A stretch of 50,612 nt of DNA. It comes from an uncultured Lachnospiraceae bacterium (lineage in GTDB: Bacteria; Bacillota; Clostridia; Lachnospirales; Lachnospiraceae). The position numbers and the translations under genes are program-made. Below are positions 34,646 to 43,318 of this stretch, piece by piece. Below the pieces are notes generated by a model that had not been told where the DNA came from, did not search any database, and worked only from the letters and a program-made list of their open reading frames with translations. Where the stretch lies: positions 1 through 50,612 of the forward strand of contig CAJTTO010000032.1 of NCBI GenBank assembly GCA_910579275.1, given 5' to 3'. Each line of letters starts with the position of its first letter. The stretch's first letter is position 1.

Positions 34646-35298
34646 AAATAGCACTGATAAACGGCAGTCCGAAACAAAGTCACAGCACCAGCGGCACTTT
34701 GTTGGCAGACCTGCTTCATTCTATAACCGGAATTACCGACGTGTCTGACTCTGACAAGCCGGAAATTGCAGAATACAGTTTCAATCAAACATCTGTTTCC
34801 GAGAATGAATTGGCAGAGCTGCAAAACGCCGATGCCTTCGTGTTCGCATACCCGCTCTATGTGGACGGGATTCCGGGGCATCTGCTGTCATGCCTGACGC
34901 AGCTGGAAGCCGCAGACTGGCAGAATCGCAAAATACATGTCTATGCCATTGTAAATTGTGGTTTCTATGAAGGCATTCAGGCAGAACCCGCATTACACAT
35001 CCTACAAAACTGGTGCGTAAAAGCGGGTCTGCTTTGGAGCGGAGGTATTGGCGTGGGCGGAGGCGGCGCAATTCAGCAACTGCCCACAACAGAAAATGGC
35101 CACGGGCCAAAAGCTCCGGTTTCCAAAGCAATTTGTGCAATGGCAGACGCAGTCTGCGCCGGCAGAATACAGGAAAACCGCTATGTTTCCATTGCCTTTC
35201 CTAGATTTCTCTACAAAATGGCTGCCCAGATGGGATGGCGCATGACGATAAAAGCAAATGGCGGGACGACAAAGGATCTGGGAAAGCAGCATCTTTAA
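34642..35298 (+). CDS. Flavodoxin-fold NAD(P)H-dependent oxidoreductase-like protein (second of a pair)
   Basis: A 218-residue protein with an ATGA overlap with the previous gene. MKIALINGSPKQSHSTSGTLLADLL is a canonical FMN-binding flavodoxin_2 opening, and DAFVFAYPLYVDGIPGHLL is the second flavin loop. GGIGVGGGGAIQQ is an unusually glycine-rich segment. It probably acts on a quinone, azo compound or other small electron acceptor; the partner protein upstream could supply the electron relay. An AraC-type regulator gene follows 26 bp downstream. Confidence 0.8.
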   Translation: MKIALINGSPKQSHSTSGTLLADLLHSITGITDVSDSDKPEIAEYSFNQTSVSENELAELQNADAFVFAYPLYVDGIPGHLLSCLTQLEAADWQNRKIHVYAIVNCGFYEGIQAEPALHILQNWCVKAGLLWSGGIGVGGGGAIQQLPTTENGHGPKAPVSKAICAMADAVCAGRIQENRYVSIAFPRFLYKMAAQMGWRMTIKANGGTTKDLGKQHL

Positions 35299-35324
35299 GG
35301 AACCGCCGTAAAACGGAGAACAGT

Positions 35325-36392
35325 ATGGAAAAAGATATCAAACTCGATATGCAGAAAGCTTTGGACAGCAACGACTCCTCTATCAAAGTCCAAAACGGAG
35401 AAAGTGATTTCAGCCGTTACTACCATATGCGTGTGCCATTCCAGCTCACGCTGGAATACTGCGCCGGATGCAAACCGGAAGACTATGTAAATATTGTTAC
35501 ACTTTCATTCGAAAAAGCTGTCCTGTATCAGGAAACCCTAGCCAAGAAGAACTACTCCTATGTGAATAATGCCCCGCATTTTCATGATTACTTTGAGTTT
35601 GTCATCGTATTGGAAGGAAACATTATCCAGCGAATAGAAGGAAAAGATTATCTTTATCCGGCAGGCTCCTGCTGCCTTATCAACAGAAATCTGCGCCATG
35701 CGGAACACTATCAGTCCCAATGCAGGGTTCTGTATATTGGCCTGTCCCCTGATTTTGTCACAGAATTGTTTTCCTGTGCACAAAATGCGTTTTTTTCCGC
35801 AGAAAAAAGAATTTATGAGAGTGCGCTTTACCATTTTATCACTGCGGATTTAATAAACCTCGGCGAGCGGGCATACCTTGACTTTATTCCGGCATATCAG
35901 AACCATCTGACTGCCTCCCGCCTGCACGCCATGACAGAAGCCATGGTACACACACTTTTGTTCCCCGATTTTGGCGCCTCATACCAAATCCGTGGTCTGT
36001 TGTGTTCCTTTTTGTCCTATCTGTCCGCACCCAGCCAATACCACTGCACCAGCATCCGGCTTGATAAAAACAGTGACTTTCTGCTCTTCGCGCGTATTAC
36101 CCGTCTTTTTGAGGCAAGTGACGGACGCATGACACGAACCGAGCTAGAGCAGGCGCTCCACTACAGCGGGGATTACCTGAACCGCATTGTCAACAAGTTT
36201 ACCGACATGTGCCTTTATGACTACGGCATGACTTTCTGCCTGAAAAAAGCGGCGCAATACCTGACTGAAAGCAGCGAGCCCATCAGTGCCATAGCCACCA
36301 GACTGAAATTTACAAACCGCACACATTTCTATGCCCTTTTTAAAGAAAAATATGGGGTTACCCCAAAAGATTACAGGAAAATGCACATGTAA
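35325..36392 (+). CDS. AraC-family regulator with cupin-like sensor domain
   Basis: A 355-residue protein from ATG 35325 (MEKDIKLDMQKALD), with GGAGA upstream; the longer frame from 35235 overlaps the preceding gene. Residues 85-170 form a cupin-type sensor with PHFHDYFEFVIVLEGNIIQRIEGKDYLYPAGSCCLINRNLRHAEHY. The C-terminal 100 residues carry the AraC helix-turn-helix pair, with SAIATRLKFTNRTHFYALFKEKYGVTPKDYRK. It is last in a three-gene set with the two flavodoxin-fold proteins and probably controls them in response to a small ligand. Confidence 0.92.
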   Translation: MEKDIKLDMQKALDSNDSSIKVQNGESDFSRYYHMRVPFQLTLEYCAGCKPEDYVNIVTLSFEKAVLYQETLAKKNYSYVNNAPHFHDYFEFVIVLEGNIIQRIEGKDYLYPAGSCCLINRNLRHAEHYQSQCRVLYIGLSPDFVTELFSCAQNAFFSAEKRIYESALYHFITADLINLGERAYLDFIPAYQNHLTASRLHAMTEAMVHTLLFPDFGASYQIRGLLCSFLSYLSAPSQYHCTSIRLDKNSDFLLFARITRLFEASDGRMTRTELEQALHYSGDYLNRIVNKFTDMCLYDYGMTFCLKKAAQYLTESSEPISAIATRLKFTNRTHFYALFKEKYGVTPKDYRKMHM

Positions 36393-36428
36393 TCTATTCG
36401 CAACAATCAATTAAGGAGATGATATTTG

Positions 36429-37562
36429 ATGAAAATAGAACCGAAAAAGATACTGTCTGCCTTGCTGGCAGCCGTCCTGCTGCTAACCATATTGCCATAC
36501 ACCGCGCTCCGCGCCAAAGCCGCCCCCAATGCTGCCGACAAAAAAGCCTGCTGGATTTCCTTTCTGGATATTGAGGAAACCCTGCGGGATAAAAATGCGG
36601 CAGAATTTACCCAAAAGCTTTCCTCCATGTACGATAACGTGGTCAAATACGGCATGAACACTGTAATCGTACATGTCCGCGCTATGGGCGACGCCATGTA
36701 CCCCTCCAGCTATTATCCATGGTCAGCGTCCCTTTCCACTGACCGAAGCGCCCCAGAATATGACCCGTTGCAGATTATGGTTGCGCTTGCCCACGAAAAG
36801 AATCTGAAATTTGAAGCATGGATTAACCCATACCGGCTTTCCCGCGACAATAAATCGACAGCAAGCTTCAAGGCGACATCCTATTATGAGCAGTTTCTCC
36901 CATACACAATCAAATACAAAGCGCCCGGCGGTCAGACCTGTCTGGCTCTCGACCCGGCGCGGAAAGAAACAAAGGACTTGATTACGAACGGCATCAAGGA
37001 AATCGTGCGCAATTACGATGTAGATGGAATACACTTCGACGATTACTTCTATGTGTCCGGAATGGCAGATTCTCTGGATATTGCAACCAGAAAGGCAAAC
37101 GTCAATGCCTTAATCACACAGGTGTATCAGACCATAAAGTCCATAAAACCCGCCTGCACATTTGGAATCAGTCCGGCAGGAAATCCTGACAATGCGCGCA
37201 CGCAGGGCGCAGATATCGACACATGGCTCTCCGCTCCGGGATATATTGATTACATCATGCCTCAGATCTACTGGACAGACATCTATGTGACAAGCAGCGG
37301 CGTCAAACAAATGTTTACCGACAGATGCAGCGCATGGGTTCAGATAAACAAAAAACAGCTCCCCATGTACGTCGGCCTTGCCCTCTACAGAGTCGGCACA
37401 AGCTCCAAAACCGATCAGGGATGGGCGACAAGCAGCACCAACCTCGCCTACCAATATGTGACCGCAAAGCAGCTCGGTTACAGTGGCTATGCCCTGTTCC
37501 GCTACCAGTGGCTTGAAAAAACAATTGCCGCAGAGGAACTAAACCATCTGAAAAATTACTAA
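36429..37562 (+). CDS. Secreted GHL10-type (YngK-like) glycosidase
   Basis: A 377-residue protein from ATG 36429; an in-frame TTG at 36426 is possible from AAGGAG at 36413-36418. A signal peptide (basic start, ILSALLAAVLLLTILPY core, ALRAKA cleavage near residue 31) directs it outside. The GHL10 (PF02638) pattern is evident: MNTVIVHVRAMGDAMYPS, LKFEAWINPYRLS, CLALDPARKETKDLITNGIKEIVRNYDVDGIHFDDYFY and GISPAGNPDNARTQGADIDTWLS. IDYIMPQIYW and GYSGYALFRYQWL close the barrel. Related proteins act on peptidoglycan or glycans. It is monocistronic and ends at a terminator. Confidence 0.9.
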   Translation: MKIEPKKILSALLAAVLLLTILPYTALRAKAAPNAADKKACWISFLDIEETLRDKNAAEFTQKLSSMYDNVVKYGMNTVIVHVRAMGDAMYPSSYYPWSASLSTDRSAPEYDPLQIMVALAHEKNLKFEAWINPYRLSRDNKSTASFKATSYYEQFLPYTIKYKAPGGQTCLALDPARKETKDLITNGIKEIVRNYDVDGIHFDDYFYVSGMADSLDIATRKANVNALITQVYQTIKSIKPACTFGISPAGNPDNARTQGADIDTWLSAPGYIDYIMPQIYWTDIYVTSSGVKQMFTDRCSAWVQINKKQLPMYVGLALYRVGTSSKTDQGWATSSTNLAYQYVTAKQLGYSGYALFRYQWLEKTIAAEELNHLKNY

Positions 37563-37606
37563 ATTACGGCATACTTCATTTGCTCGCCCGTGTGCACACG
37601 AAAAAA

Positions 37607-37632
37607 GGACTGTCTCTGCGACAGTCCCTTTC
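37607..37632. terminator. Terminator of the GHL10 gene
   Basis: GGACTGTC (37607-37614) pairs with 37620-37627 over a 5-nt loop, followed by CTTTCTTT and preceded by an A run, so it may serve both strands. Confidence 0.85.
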
Positions 37633-37633
37633 T

Positions 37634-38626
37634 TTATATGGATATATCAATTATTGACACGCCAATCTTATCTGGTTTTATGAGACTTTGAAATACATTC
37701 TTGGCATATTCCGAAACCTTTTTTCCAAATTCTGCATTTTCCCCGAATAAATCGTTGTATGCCTGTTTGAACTCCTCTGTTGTTAAGTCGGTCTCTGGCG
37801 CAAAAGACATTTTTGAGTAAGCATCATCAAACGTTATACCTATCTTATTAAGCTTTTCCTCATTTTCCTTGCAGAGCTTGTTCAGCTTTATAAGGTTGCC
37901 CGATTCCTCTTTTCCGCTGTAACTCTTATATGCCGACATTGCAAAATACATCAAGTCTGTTTTAATGTTTTTCTCATCCTCCGCCGACAAATTGCCAGAC
38001 TGTACACTGCTATTAAAATGGCTTAGCGCTACCTCAGTCTGCTGTGCAAGCGTCATAAAAGTAGCCAGCGACACGGCATTCCGGTCATAATTTGTAACAT
38101 TTGCAATCTTTCGCTCTACTTTGTTGTAATGAATCTCCTCCGCGCTGTCCTGCGCCTCGCTCAGAATTTTATCAGCCTTGTTGATAAAAGAATCATGCCC
38201 TTCAAAAAGTGCCGCAAACGCATCGTCATCTGCCTTGCTATATTTTTTGTTGTCTATCACATATTTTCCGTTTACCTTTTCAATGCCGACTTTTTTTAAA
38301 TTTTTGTCGTTTTCCGAAAACAGCTTACTCAGCTTGGACATCTGTTTCTGAATGTCCTTATCTGTTATGCTGCCCGCATTGCCATTCATGTCATTATAAG
38401 ATTTGATAAGCGACTTAATTTCTTTTGCAAGTCTCGTCGGAGAACTTGCACCTGCCGAATATTTTTTCAGCCATTTTGCGGATTTCTTAAATTTATCGAT
38501 ATTGTCCTGAAGCTTTTCTACGTCCTCATCCACTTCAACCATATTCTTTAAATAAATATTCCGATAAGAAAAATCATTTTGGGAAATCTTATTCAGCAAT
38601 TCCGTCTGTGTCAGTTCAACTGCCAT
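37634..38626 (-). CDS. FliD_C-like protein with two internal repeats
   Basis: A 330-residue protein from ATG 38626 with GGAGG upstream (MAVELTQTELLNKISQND); no signal peptide or membrane segment. It is rich in Lys, Asn, Ser and helices. Two segments have the same plan. In the first, IKSYNDMNGN is followed by LSKLFSENDKNLKKVGIEKVNGKYVID and FAALFEGHDSFINKA. In the second, KSYSGKEESGN is followed by LNKLCKENEEKLNKIGITFDD and YNDLFGENAEFGKKV. Both resemble the C-terminal D0/D1-type region of flagellar cap protein FliD. No flagellar genes surround it. It may be a flagellum-associated or independent coiled-coil protein. Confidence 0.65.
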   Translation of the reverse strand: MAVELTQTELLNKISQNDFSYRNIYLKNMVEVDEDVEKLQDNIDKFKKSAKWLKKYSAGASSPTRLAKEIKSLIKSYNDMNGNAGSITDKDIQKQMSKLSKLFSENDKNLKKVGIEKVNGKYVIDNKKYSKADDDAFAALFEGHDSFINKADKILSEAQDSAEEIHYNKVERKIANVTNYDRNAVSLATFMTLAQQTEVALSHFNSSVQSGNLSAEDEKNIKTDLMYFAMSAYKSYSGKEESGNLIKLNKLCKENEEKLNKIGITFDDAYSKMSFAPETDLTTEEFKQAYNDLFGENAEFGKKVSEYAKNVFQSLIKPDKIGVSIIDISI

Positions 38627-38810
38627 ATCACATACCTCCAATACCGATACCATATCATCTCCGTGCCGCGCCAGACGATGCAAGCAGGAGAAAAAAGCCT
38701 TTCACGCCGTGCAAGTATCTATCAAACTATCTCTTATATATGTATATCGGCAAAAATACAGCAAGTTTATAGTACTCCCATAAAAATTTAACCACTTTTT
38801 GTAAACATAG

Positions 38811-38847
38811 CAAAACCATACAAAGCTGACTGCTCCGTATGGTTTTG
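38811..38847 (-). terminator. Terminator of pgi
   Basis: CAAAACCATAC (38811-38821) is a perfect 11-bp inverted match to 38837-38847. On the minus strand the second arm gives GTATGGTTTTGC, just after the pgi stop. Confidence 0.75.
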
Positions 38848-38859
38848 ATTCGCTGCACT

Positions 38860-40206
38860 TTATAATCTCTTTAAAAGTTCTTCCCTTGCTTCCTCATATC
38901 CGGGCTTTCCAAGAAGGGCAAACATATTCTTCTTGTAACTCTCCACGCCAGGCTGGTTGAACGGATTTACACCAAGCAGGTATCCACTCAGACCGCACGC
39001 AAACTCGAAGAAGTAAAACAGCTCGCCGAGATAAAATTCACTCACCTCAGGCATATTTACCATGAGATTCGGAACCTGCCCGTCCGTATGTGCAAGTACC
39101 GTTCCGTTCATGGCGCTCTTGTTGACAAAATCGACTGTTTTTCCCGCAAGGTAATTCAGTCCGTCAAGATCAACAGGCTCTGTGCCGATGGTAATTTCCT
39201 CTCTCGCCTTCTCAATATTGAGAACAGTCTCAAACATCACTCTCGCTCCGTCCTGTATAAACTGTCCCATGGAATGAAGGTCTGTCGTCAAGTCAACGCT
39301 TGCCGGGAACAACCCCTTCTGATCCTTGCCCTCTGATTCGCCAAACAGCTGTTTCCACCACTCTGATACATAATGCGCACTCGGCTCATAGTTGCAGAGG
39401 ATTTCAACTGCCTTACCCTTTCTCAAAAGAATATTTCTGACTGCCGCATACTTCATGGCATCGTTTTCCTCAAAAGGAAGCTCCAGCGCGCGCTTTCTTC
39501 CGCTTGCCGCGCCCTCCATTAATTTATCAATATCCGCGCCGCTCACTGCAATCGGAAGCAGACCAACTGCTGTCAGCACGGAGAAACGGCCGCCTACGTC
39601 ATCGGGAACTACAAATGTCTCATAGCCTTCCTCTGTCGCAAGGTTCTTGAGCGAGCCCTTCGCCTTATCCGTAGTCGCGTAGATTCGCTTTGCCGCACCT
39701 TCCTTGCCGTACTTCTTCTCCATCATTTCCTTAAATACGCGGAATGCAATTGCAGGCTCCGTCGTTGTTCCGGACTTGCTTATCATGTTGATGGAAAAGT
39801 CCCTGTCACCGATAACATCTGCCAAATGCTTGATATAAGTAGAACTGATTGAATTTCCCACGAAATAAATCTCCGGAGTCTTTCTGATGCTCTTATCCAC
39901 CATGTTGTAAAATCCATGACGCAAAAATTCGATTGCCGCTCTTGCACCCAGATAAGAACCGCCGATACCAATAACGAGAAGCACCTCACTGTCGCCCTGT
40001 ATCTTCTTTGCCGCCTCCTTAATTCTTGCAAATTCATCCTTGTCATAATCTACCGGCAAATCAATCCATCCCAGAAAGTCATTCCCTGCACCTGTCTTGT
40101 TCACAAGTACATCCTTTGCGTCAAGTGTCAGCTTCTTCATGTATTCAACTTCATGCTCACTGATAAACTGTGCTGCCTTTGAATAATCAAACGTTACCTT
40201 ACTCAT
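38860..40206 (-). CDS. pgi: Glucose-6-phosphate isomerase
   Basis: A 448-residue protein of the Gram-positive length class. AAAGGAG seven bases upstream selects ATG 40206 (MSKVTFDYSKAAQF). Motifs present include VIGIGGSYLGARAAIE, NMISKSGTTTEPAIAFR, DVGGRFSVLTAVGLLPIA and the late catalytic segment YFFEFACGLSGYLLGVNPFNQPGVESYK. It interconverts glucose-6-phosphate and fructose-6-phosphate in the cytoplasm. It is monocistronic with its own terminator, and a 500-bp gene-free stretch precedes it. Confidence 0.97.
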   Translation of the reverse strand: MSKVTFDYSKAAQFISEHEVEYMKKLTLDAKDVLVNKTGAGNDFLGWIDLPVDYDKDEFARIKEAAKKIQGDSEVLLVIGIGGSYLGARAAIEFLRHGFYNMVDKSIRKTPEIYFVGNSISSTYIKHLADVIGDRDFSINMISKSGTTTEPAIAFRVFKEMMEKKYGKEGAAKRIYATTDKAKGSLKNLATEEGYETFVVPDDVGGRFSVLTAVGLLPIAVSGADIDKLMEGAASGRKRALELPFEENDAMKYAAVRNILLRKGKAVEILCNYEPSAHYVSEWWKQLFGESEGKDQKGLFPASVDLTTDLHSMGQFIQDGARVMFETVLNIEKAREEITIGTEPVDLDGLNYLAGKTVDFVNKSAMNGTVLAHTDGQVPNLMVNMPEVSEFYLGELFYFFEFACGLSGYLLGVNPFNQPGVESYKKNMFALLGKPGYEEAREELLKRL

Positions 40207-40645
40207 CTGCATTCTCCTTTACTTTAAACAATTGTTACCAATCTATTTTTTCCAGACCGCTCAAATATATACAAATTTATACGAACCTCCATACACTGTC
40301 CCCAAATAACCTTTCATACTGCTTGTCCTTTTCTTTGATAGCAGATTGCAAAAGCAATTACTCAGAATTCAGTTCTATTTCCTACCATGCACCTGATTTT
40401 CAGCCGGTATTCCCGAAAAAATCGAACACACCGTCTAAAAGTTATTTGTAAACAGTTCCTTATGCACACTCTGATGAAAAACGCCGTTCTCCGCGTTTGC
40501 AAATCTTATTCCACGCAAATTCCAAACCCGCAAAATATTTTCCGAAAGGTTGTACAAATGAAATATAAGATACGCCCTATGCTTTTTATTCTAACAAAAT
40601 TTTCCACATAAATCAATTGCTGCATGAAATTAAATAAATTATGTT
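40207..40645. other. Gene-free interval upstream of pgi
   Basis: About 440 bp, AT-rich, with no supported gene, clear structured RNA or promoter. The pgi promoter must lie in its left part but no good -35/-10 pair stands out. Confidence 0.5.
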
Positions 40646-40711
40646 GTAATAGTTCAGCCCTCGGCTTCTTGTTATGGGCATCAAGCCATGCCTCCTAGGC
40701 TAAATTATTAT
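40646..40711 (+). mobile_element. Internally deleted MITE, copy 4 (66 bp)
   Basis: The left 45 bp (GTAATAGTTCAGCC... CATCAAGCCATGC) match the full MITE. The sequence then jumps to a degenerate right end at 40698-40711 (GGCTAAATTATTAT versus GGCTGAACTGTTAC). Flanks ATTATGTT (40638-40645) and ATTATGCC (40712-40719) match in six of eight bases, a decayed target duplication. It lies at the 3' end of the next gene. Confidence 0.75.
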
Positions 40712-40712
40712 A

Positions 40713-41405
40713 TTATGCCTTATTTCCTATAATGGTACGCAGCAGCTCCTCAAGCTCGTGCGCCTCCTCCTGTGAAAAAAGAGGGACTTTTTTCTCCGGA
40801 TCCTCGTCGGCAGCAGACACCTCGCCTTCTTTGCGCCGCTCCGCCTTGGCGCTTTTCTCCTGCGCCAGCTCCCACAGAAGCTTTTCTTTTTCCACGATGC
40901 CATGTTCCAGTCTCTGCGCAACCGTATTTTCCAGATAATCTGTGAGATTTGTTTTCAGCATCTTCCTGCGGTTAGGCATGTCCACAATCGACATGGTACT
41001 CAGATATAAGTAAATGCCAAACAGACTGATAATATAGAACGGCAGCAAGTCAACAAATCTTCTGCCCTCGACAATTCCGGTAAAAACACCAAAACCCGCC
41101 ACAAAAACTCCCGCCAGCATCAGTTGTCCCGACAAGTGTTTCATGAAGTTAATGCTCATCCCCAGCACGCGAATGCGATTGATGTACTTGTCCACAAACA
41201 CCGGAATATTTGCGACACCCCCGTTAAGCTTGTAGCAATTGATAAAACGCTCTTTGCACTGGGTGAGCAGTTTATTCTCCGTACCGGAAAGCGTGTCTGC
41301 CTGCTGTATCATTCTTTGGTAAATCACTCCTATTGCTATCTGGTACAATATGCCAATAGCCATAAGGACAAGTGTCAGTATCAAAATTGTTGTTTGCTTC
41401 GTCAT
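40713..41405 (-). CDS. Membrane protein with charged cytoplasmic tail, unknown function
   Basis: A 230-residue protein from ATG 41405. An N-terminal hydrophobic helix (residues 5-27) precedes a loop containing CKERFINCYKLNGGVANIPVFVDKYINRIRVLGMS. A pair of hydrophobic helices follows at about 92-110 and 122-140, then a charged, helical C-terminus rich in Glu, Lys and Arg. No enzymatic motif is visible. It is probably a structural or scaffold membrane protein. Its stop codon lies within the target duplication of the deleted MITE, so insertion occurred just downstream. Confidence 0.75.
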   Translation of the reverse strand: MTKQTTILILTLVLMAIGILYQIAIGVIYQRMIQQADTLSGTENKLLTQCKERFINCYKLNGGVANIPVFVDKYINRIRVLGMSINFMKHLSGQLMLAGVFVAGFGVFTGIVEGRRFVDLLPFYIISLFGIYLYLSTMSIVDMPNRRKMLKTNLTDYLENTVAQRLEHGIVEKEKLLWELAQEKSAKAERRKEGEVSAADEDPEKKVPLFSQEEAHELEELLRTIIGNKA

Positions 41406-41580
41406 GGTAATCTCTCCCTCTCTGAAAATGAAATGCATTTTTTCGTTTACTGTGATATAAGTATAATCATTTCCAAACATTACCACAAGATGTTTTCAGG
41501 AAGAATCGTTCGACAAATTCATGCAGCATTTTTGCCGTTTTTCCCCGATATGTCCTCATTTTATGAAATCCGACCGTTTC

Positions 41581-41673
41581 CCTGTTCTTTCTCAATTTGT
41601 AACGATTCAGACCGGACGGCACGACAGCAATTGGAACCGAAGTACACCTGTTCTTTCTCAATTTGTAACGATT
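41581..41673. repeat. Direct repeat of 27 bp
   Basis: The same 27 bases (beginning CCTGTTCTTTCTCAATTTG) occur at 41581-41607 and 41647-41673, separated by 39 bp. Both copies end in GTAACGATT, which resembles the MITE end. The region 41406-41780 has no gene. Confidence 0.85.
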
Positions 41674-41735
41674 TAGTACCTTCATCGTTTCGAGCATCAA
41701 GCCATGCAAATCCACTTCACATGGTGCCAAAGTCA
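41665..41735 (+). mobile_element. Degenerate MITE-like fragment
   Basis: GTAACGATTTAG followed by CGAGCATCAAGCCATGCAAA and TCCACTTCACATGGTGCC aligns to the left half of the 137-bp MITE with many changes. The right half and a target duplication are not recognisable. Confidence 0.55.
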
Positions 41736-41780
41736 CTCATTTCCTTACGCGCCCCTGCGCATAAAAAGAACAGATACCTG

Positions 41781-42014
41781 TTAGATATCTGCTCCCTGCT
41801 CTCTTAAAAATTCAACAATATCGCCGATTGTCTTGACCTTCTTTTCCAGCTCCTCATACGAAACCTCAATGCCATACTCCTCCTCAAGTGCCATAACCAG
41901 CTCAACAAGGTCAATCGAATCCGCACCAAGATCATCCTTCAATGTTAAGTCTTCCGTAAGCTCCACGCCTGTCGTATGCAGCTGTTCCTCAATAATTTCA
42001 AATAATCTTTCCAT
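41781..42014 (-). CDS. acpP: Acyl carrier protein
   Basis: A 77-residue acidic protein from ATG 42014, with AAAGGAG upstream. GADSIDLVEL contains the serine that carries 4'-phosphopantetheine, in the DSL/DSI position near residue 33-36. The rest (MERLFEIIEEQL, MALEEEYGIEVSYEEL, TIGDIVEFL) is a canonical four-helix ACP. It shuttles acyl chains for fatty-acid synthesis or a specialised pathway. No fab genes are adjacent, so its main client is uncertain. Confidence 0.93.
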   Translation of the reverse strand: MERLFEIIEEQLHTTGVELTEDLTLKDDLGADSIDLVELVMALEEEYGIEVSYEELEKKVKTIGDIVEFLREQGADI

Positions 42015-42139
42015 GAAAAATTCTCCTTTAATGACATAATCCATCCCGCCGGAAATCAGAATGGCGGGAATGATTTTCAAACACGCTCTTGTAACTATTC
42101 AGAAGTATATTATCACAAAATGTATTTGTCAATATGTTT

Positions 42140-42991
42140 TCATATATTTTCCAAATCTAATAAATACTGATATACCTCCCGCTTGGAAATTCCCCTGTCT
42201 TTCGCCACCATTTTCATCGCTTCCTTGCGCTCGGCGCCTTGTGCTTCATACTGTTTCATATGTTCCTCTATCGGAATGTCCTGCCATCCCTGTTCCTGTT
42301 CTCTCTTAAAGGCAGCAAGGCTCTTCCCCTCTACTACAAGAACATATTCTCCGCGGGGTTCCTCCGTTCCATAGAATATGCGTGCATCCTCAATCGTGGT
42401 CGGTCTTACTTCCTCAAACTTCTTCGTCAGCTCCCTGCAAATTGTCAGCTTCCGGTTGCCCAGTGCCGCATACAGTTCATCCAGTGTCCGCACCAGATGA
42501 TGTGGCGCTTCATACAGGACGATTGTCCGCGACTCCTTTTTGAGGTCTTCCAAAATGTCTTTCTTCTCCTTCTTGTCAGACGGCAAAAAGCCTTCAAAAC
42601 AAAACCGCCTTGTCGAAAGCCCGGACAACGTTAATGCTGTGATACACGCTGCCGCCCCCGGAAGTGAGGTCACAACAATACCAGCGTCATGACACATATT
42701 CACAAGAACCTCCCCTGGGTCAGAAATAGCCGGTGTCCCCGCGTCCGTTATCAGCGCAACATTTTTTCCCTGATTCATCTGCCCAATTAAAGCAACTGCC
42801 TTTTCAGTCTTGTTATACTCATGATAGCTCGTCATAGGCGTATGTATGTCGAAATGGTTCAGCAGCTTGATACTGTTTCTGGTATCCTCTGCCGCTATCA
42901 CGTCAACCATCTGCAGCGTCTCCACCACCCTCGGCGTCATATCCCCCAGATTACCTATCGGGGTTGCACACAAATACAATTTTCCAGTCAT
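42140..42991 (-). CDS. rsmI: 16S rRNA (cytidine-1402 2'-O) methyltransferase
   Basis: A 283-residue protein with the RsmI tetrapyrrole-methylase-like fold: GKLYLCATPIGNLGDMTPR, VDVIAAEDTRNSIKLLNHF, SYHEYN, LITDAGTPAISDPGEVLV and SLPGAAACITALTLSG. It methylates the ribose of C1402 of 16S rRNA at the P site, aiding decoding fidelity. The start at 42991 directly abuts the tandem 3'-end copies of the upstream trmN-like gene. It is part of the yaaR-holB-ricT-trmN-rsmI series. Confidence 0.96.
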   Translation of the reverse strand: MTGKLYLCATPIGNLGDMTPRVVETLQMVDVIAAEDTRNSIKLLNHFDIHTPMTSYHEYNKTEKAVALIGQMNQGKNVALITDAGTPAISDPGEVLVNMCHDAGIVVTSLPGAAACITALTLSGLSTRRFCFEGFLPSDKKEKKDILEDLKKESRTIVLYEAPHHLVRTLDELYAALGNRKLTICRELTKKFEEVRPTTIEDARIFYGTEEPRGEYVLVVEGKSLAAFKREQEQGWQDIPIEEHMKQYEAQGAERKEAMKMVAKDRGISKREVYQYLLDLENI

Positions 42992-42993
42992 CT

Positions 42994-43318
42994 ATACACC
43001 ACCATATCATCAAATCAAAAACCATATACATCACAAATCTCATCCGCATAGACATTCGGCTCTTTCAACACAATCAGCGGCTTTTCATCCGTCTTCCAAT
43101 CACCCGTACACCGCCATATCATCAAATCAAAAACCATATACATCACAAATCTCATCCGCGTAGACATTTGGTTCTTTCAACACAATCAACGGTTTATCAT
43201 CCATTTTCCAATCATCCGTACACCGCCATATCATCACAGTCAAAAACCATATACATCACAAATCTCATCCGCGTAGACATTCGGCTCTTTGAACACAATC
43301 AGCGGCTTTTCAACCGTC
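42994..43318 (-). repeat. Tandem triplication of the 3' end of the trmN-like gene
   Basis: Three units of about 112 bp: A at 42994-43105, B at 43106-43217, and C at 43218 to about 43318, the last being the functional gene end plus its 3' flank. A and B each still encode EKPLIVLKEPNVYADEICDVYGF-stop or a close variant. Copy C differs from B by four synonymous codon changes and one conservative F to L in that segment. The pattern suggests copies taken from diverged alleles rather than neutral drift. Confidence 0.9.

Noticed and set aside
42994..43318. CRISPR array
   Set aside because: Three direct copies of about 112 bp without spacers, encoding the C-terminus of the neighbouring gene; no cas genes.
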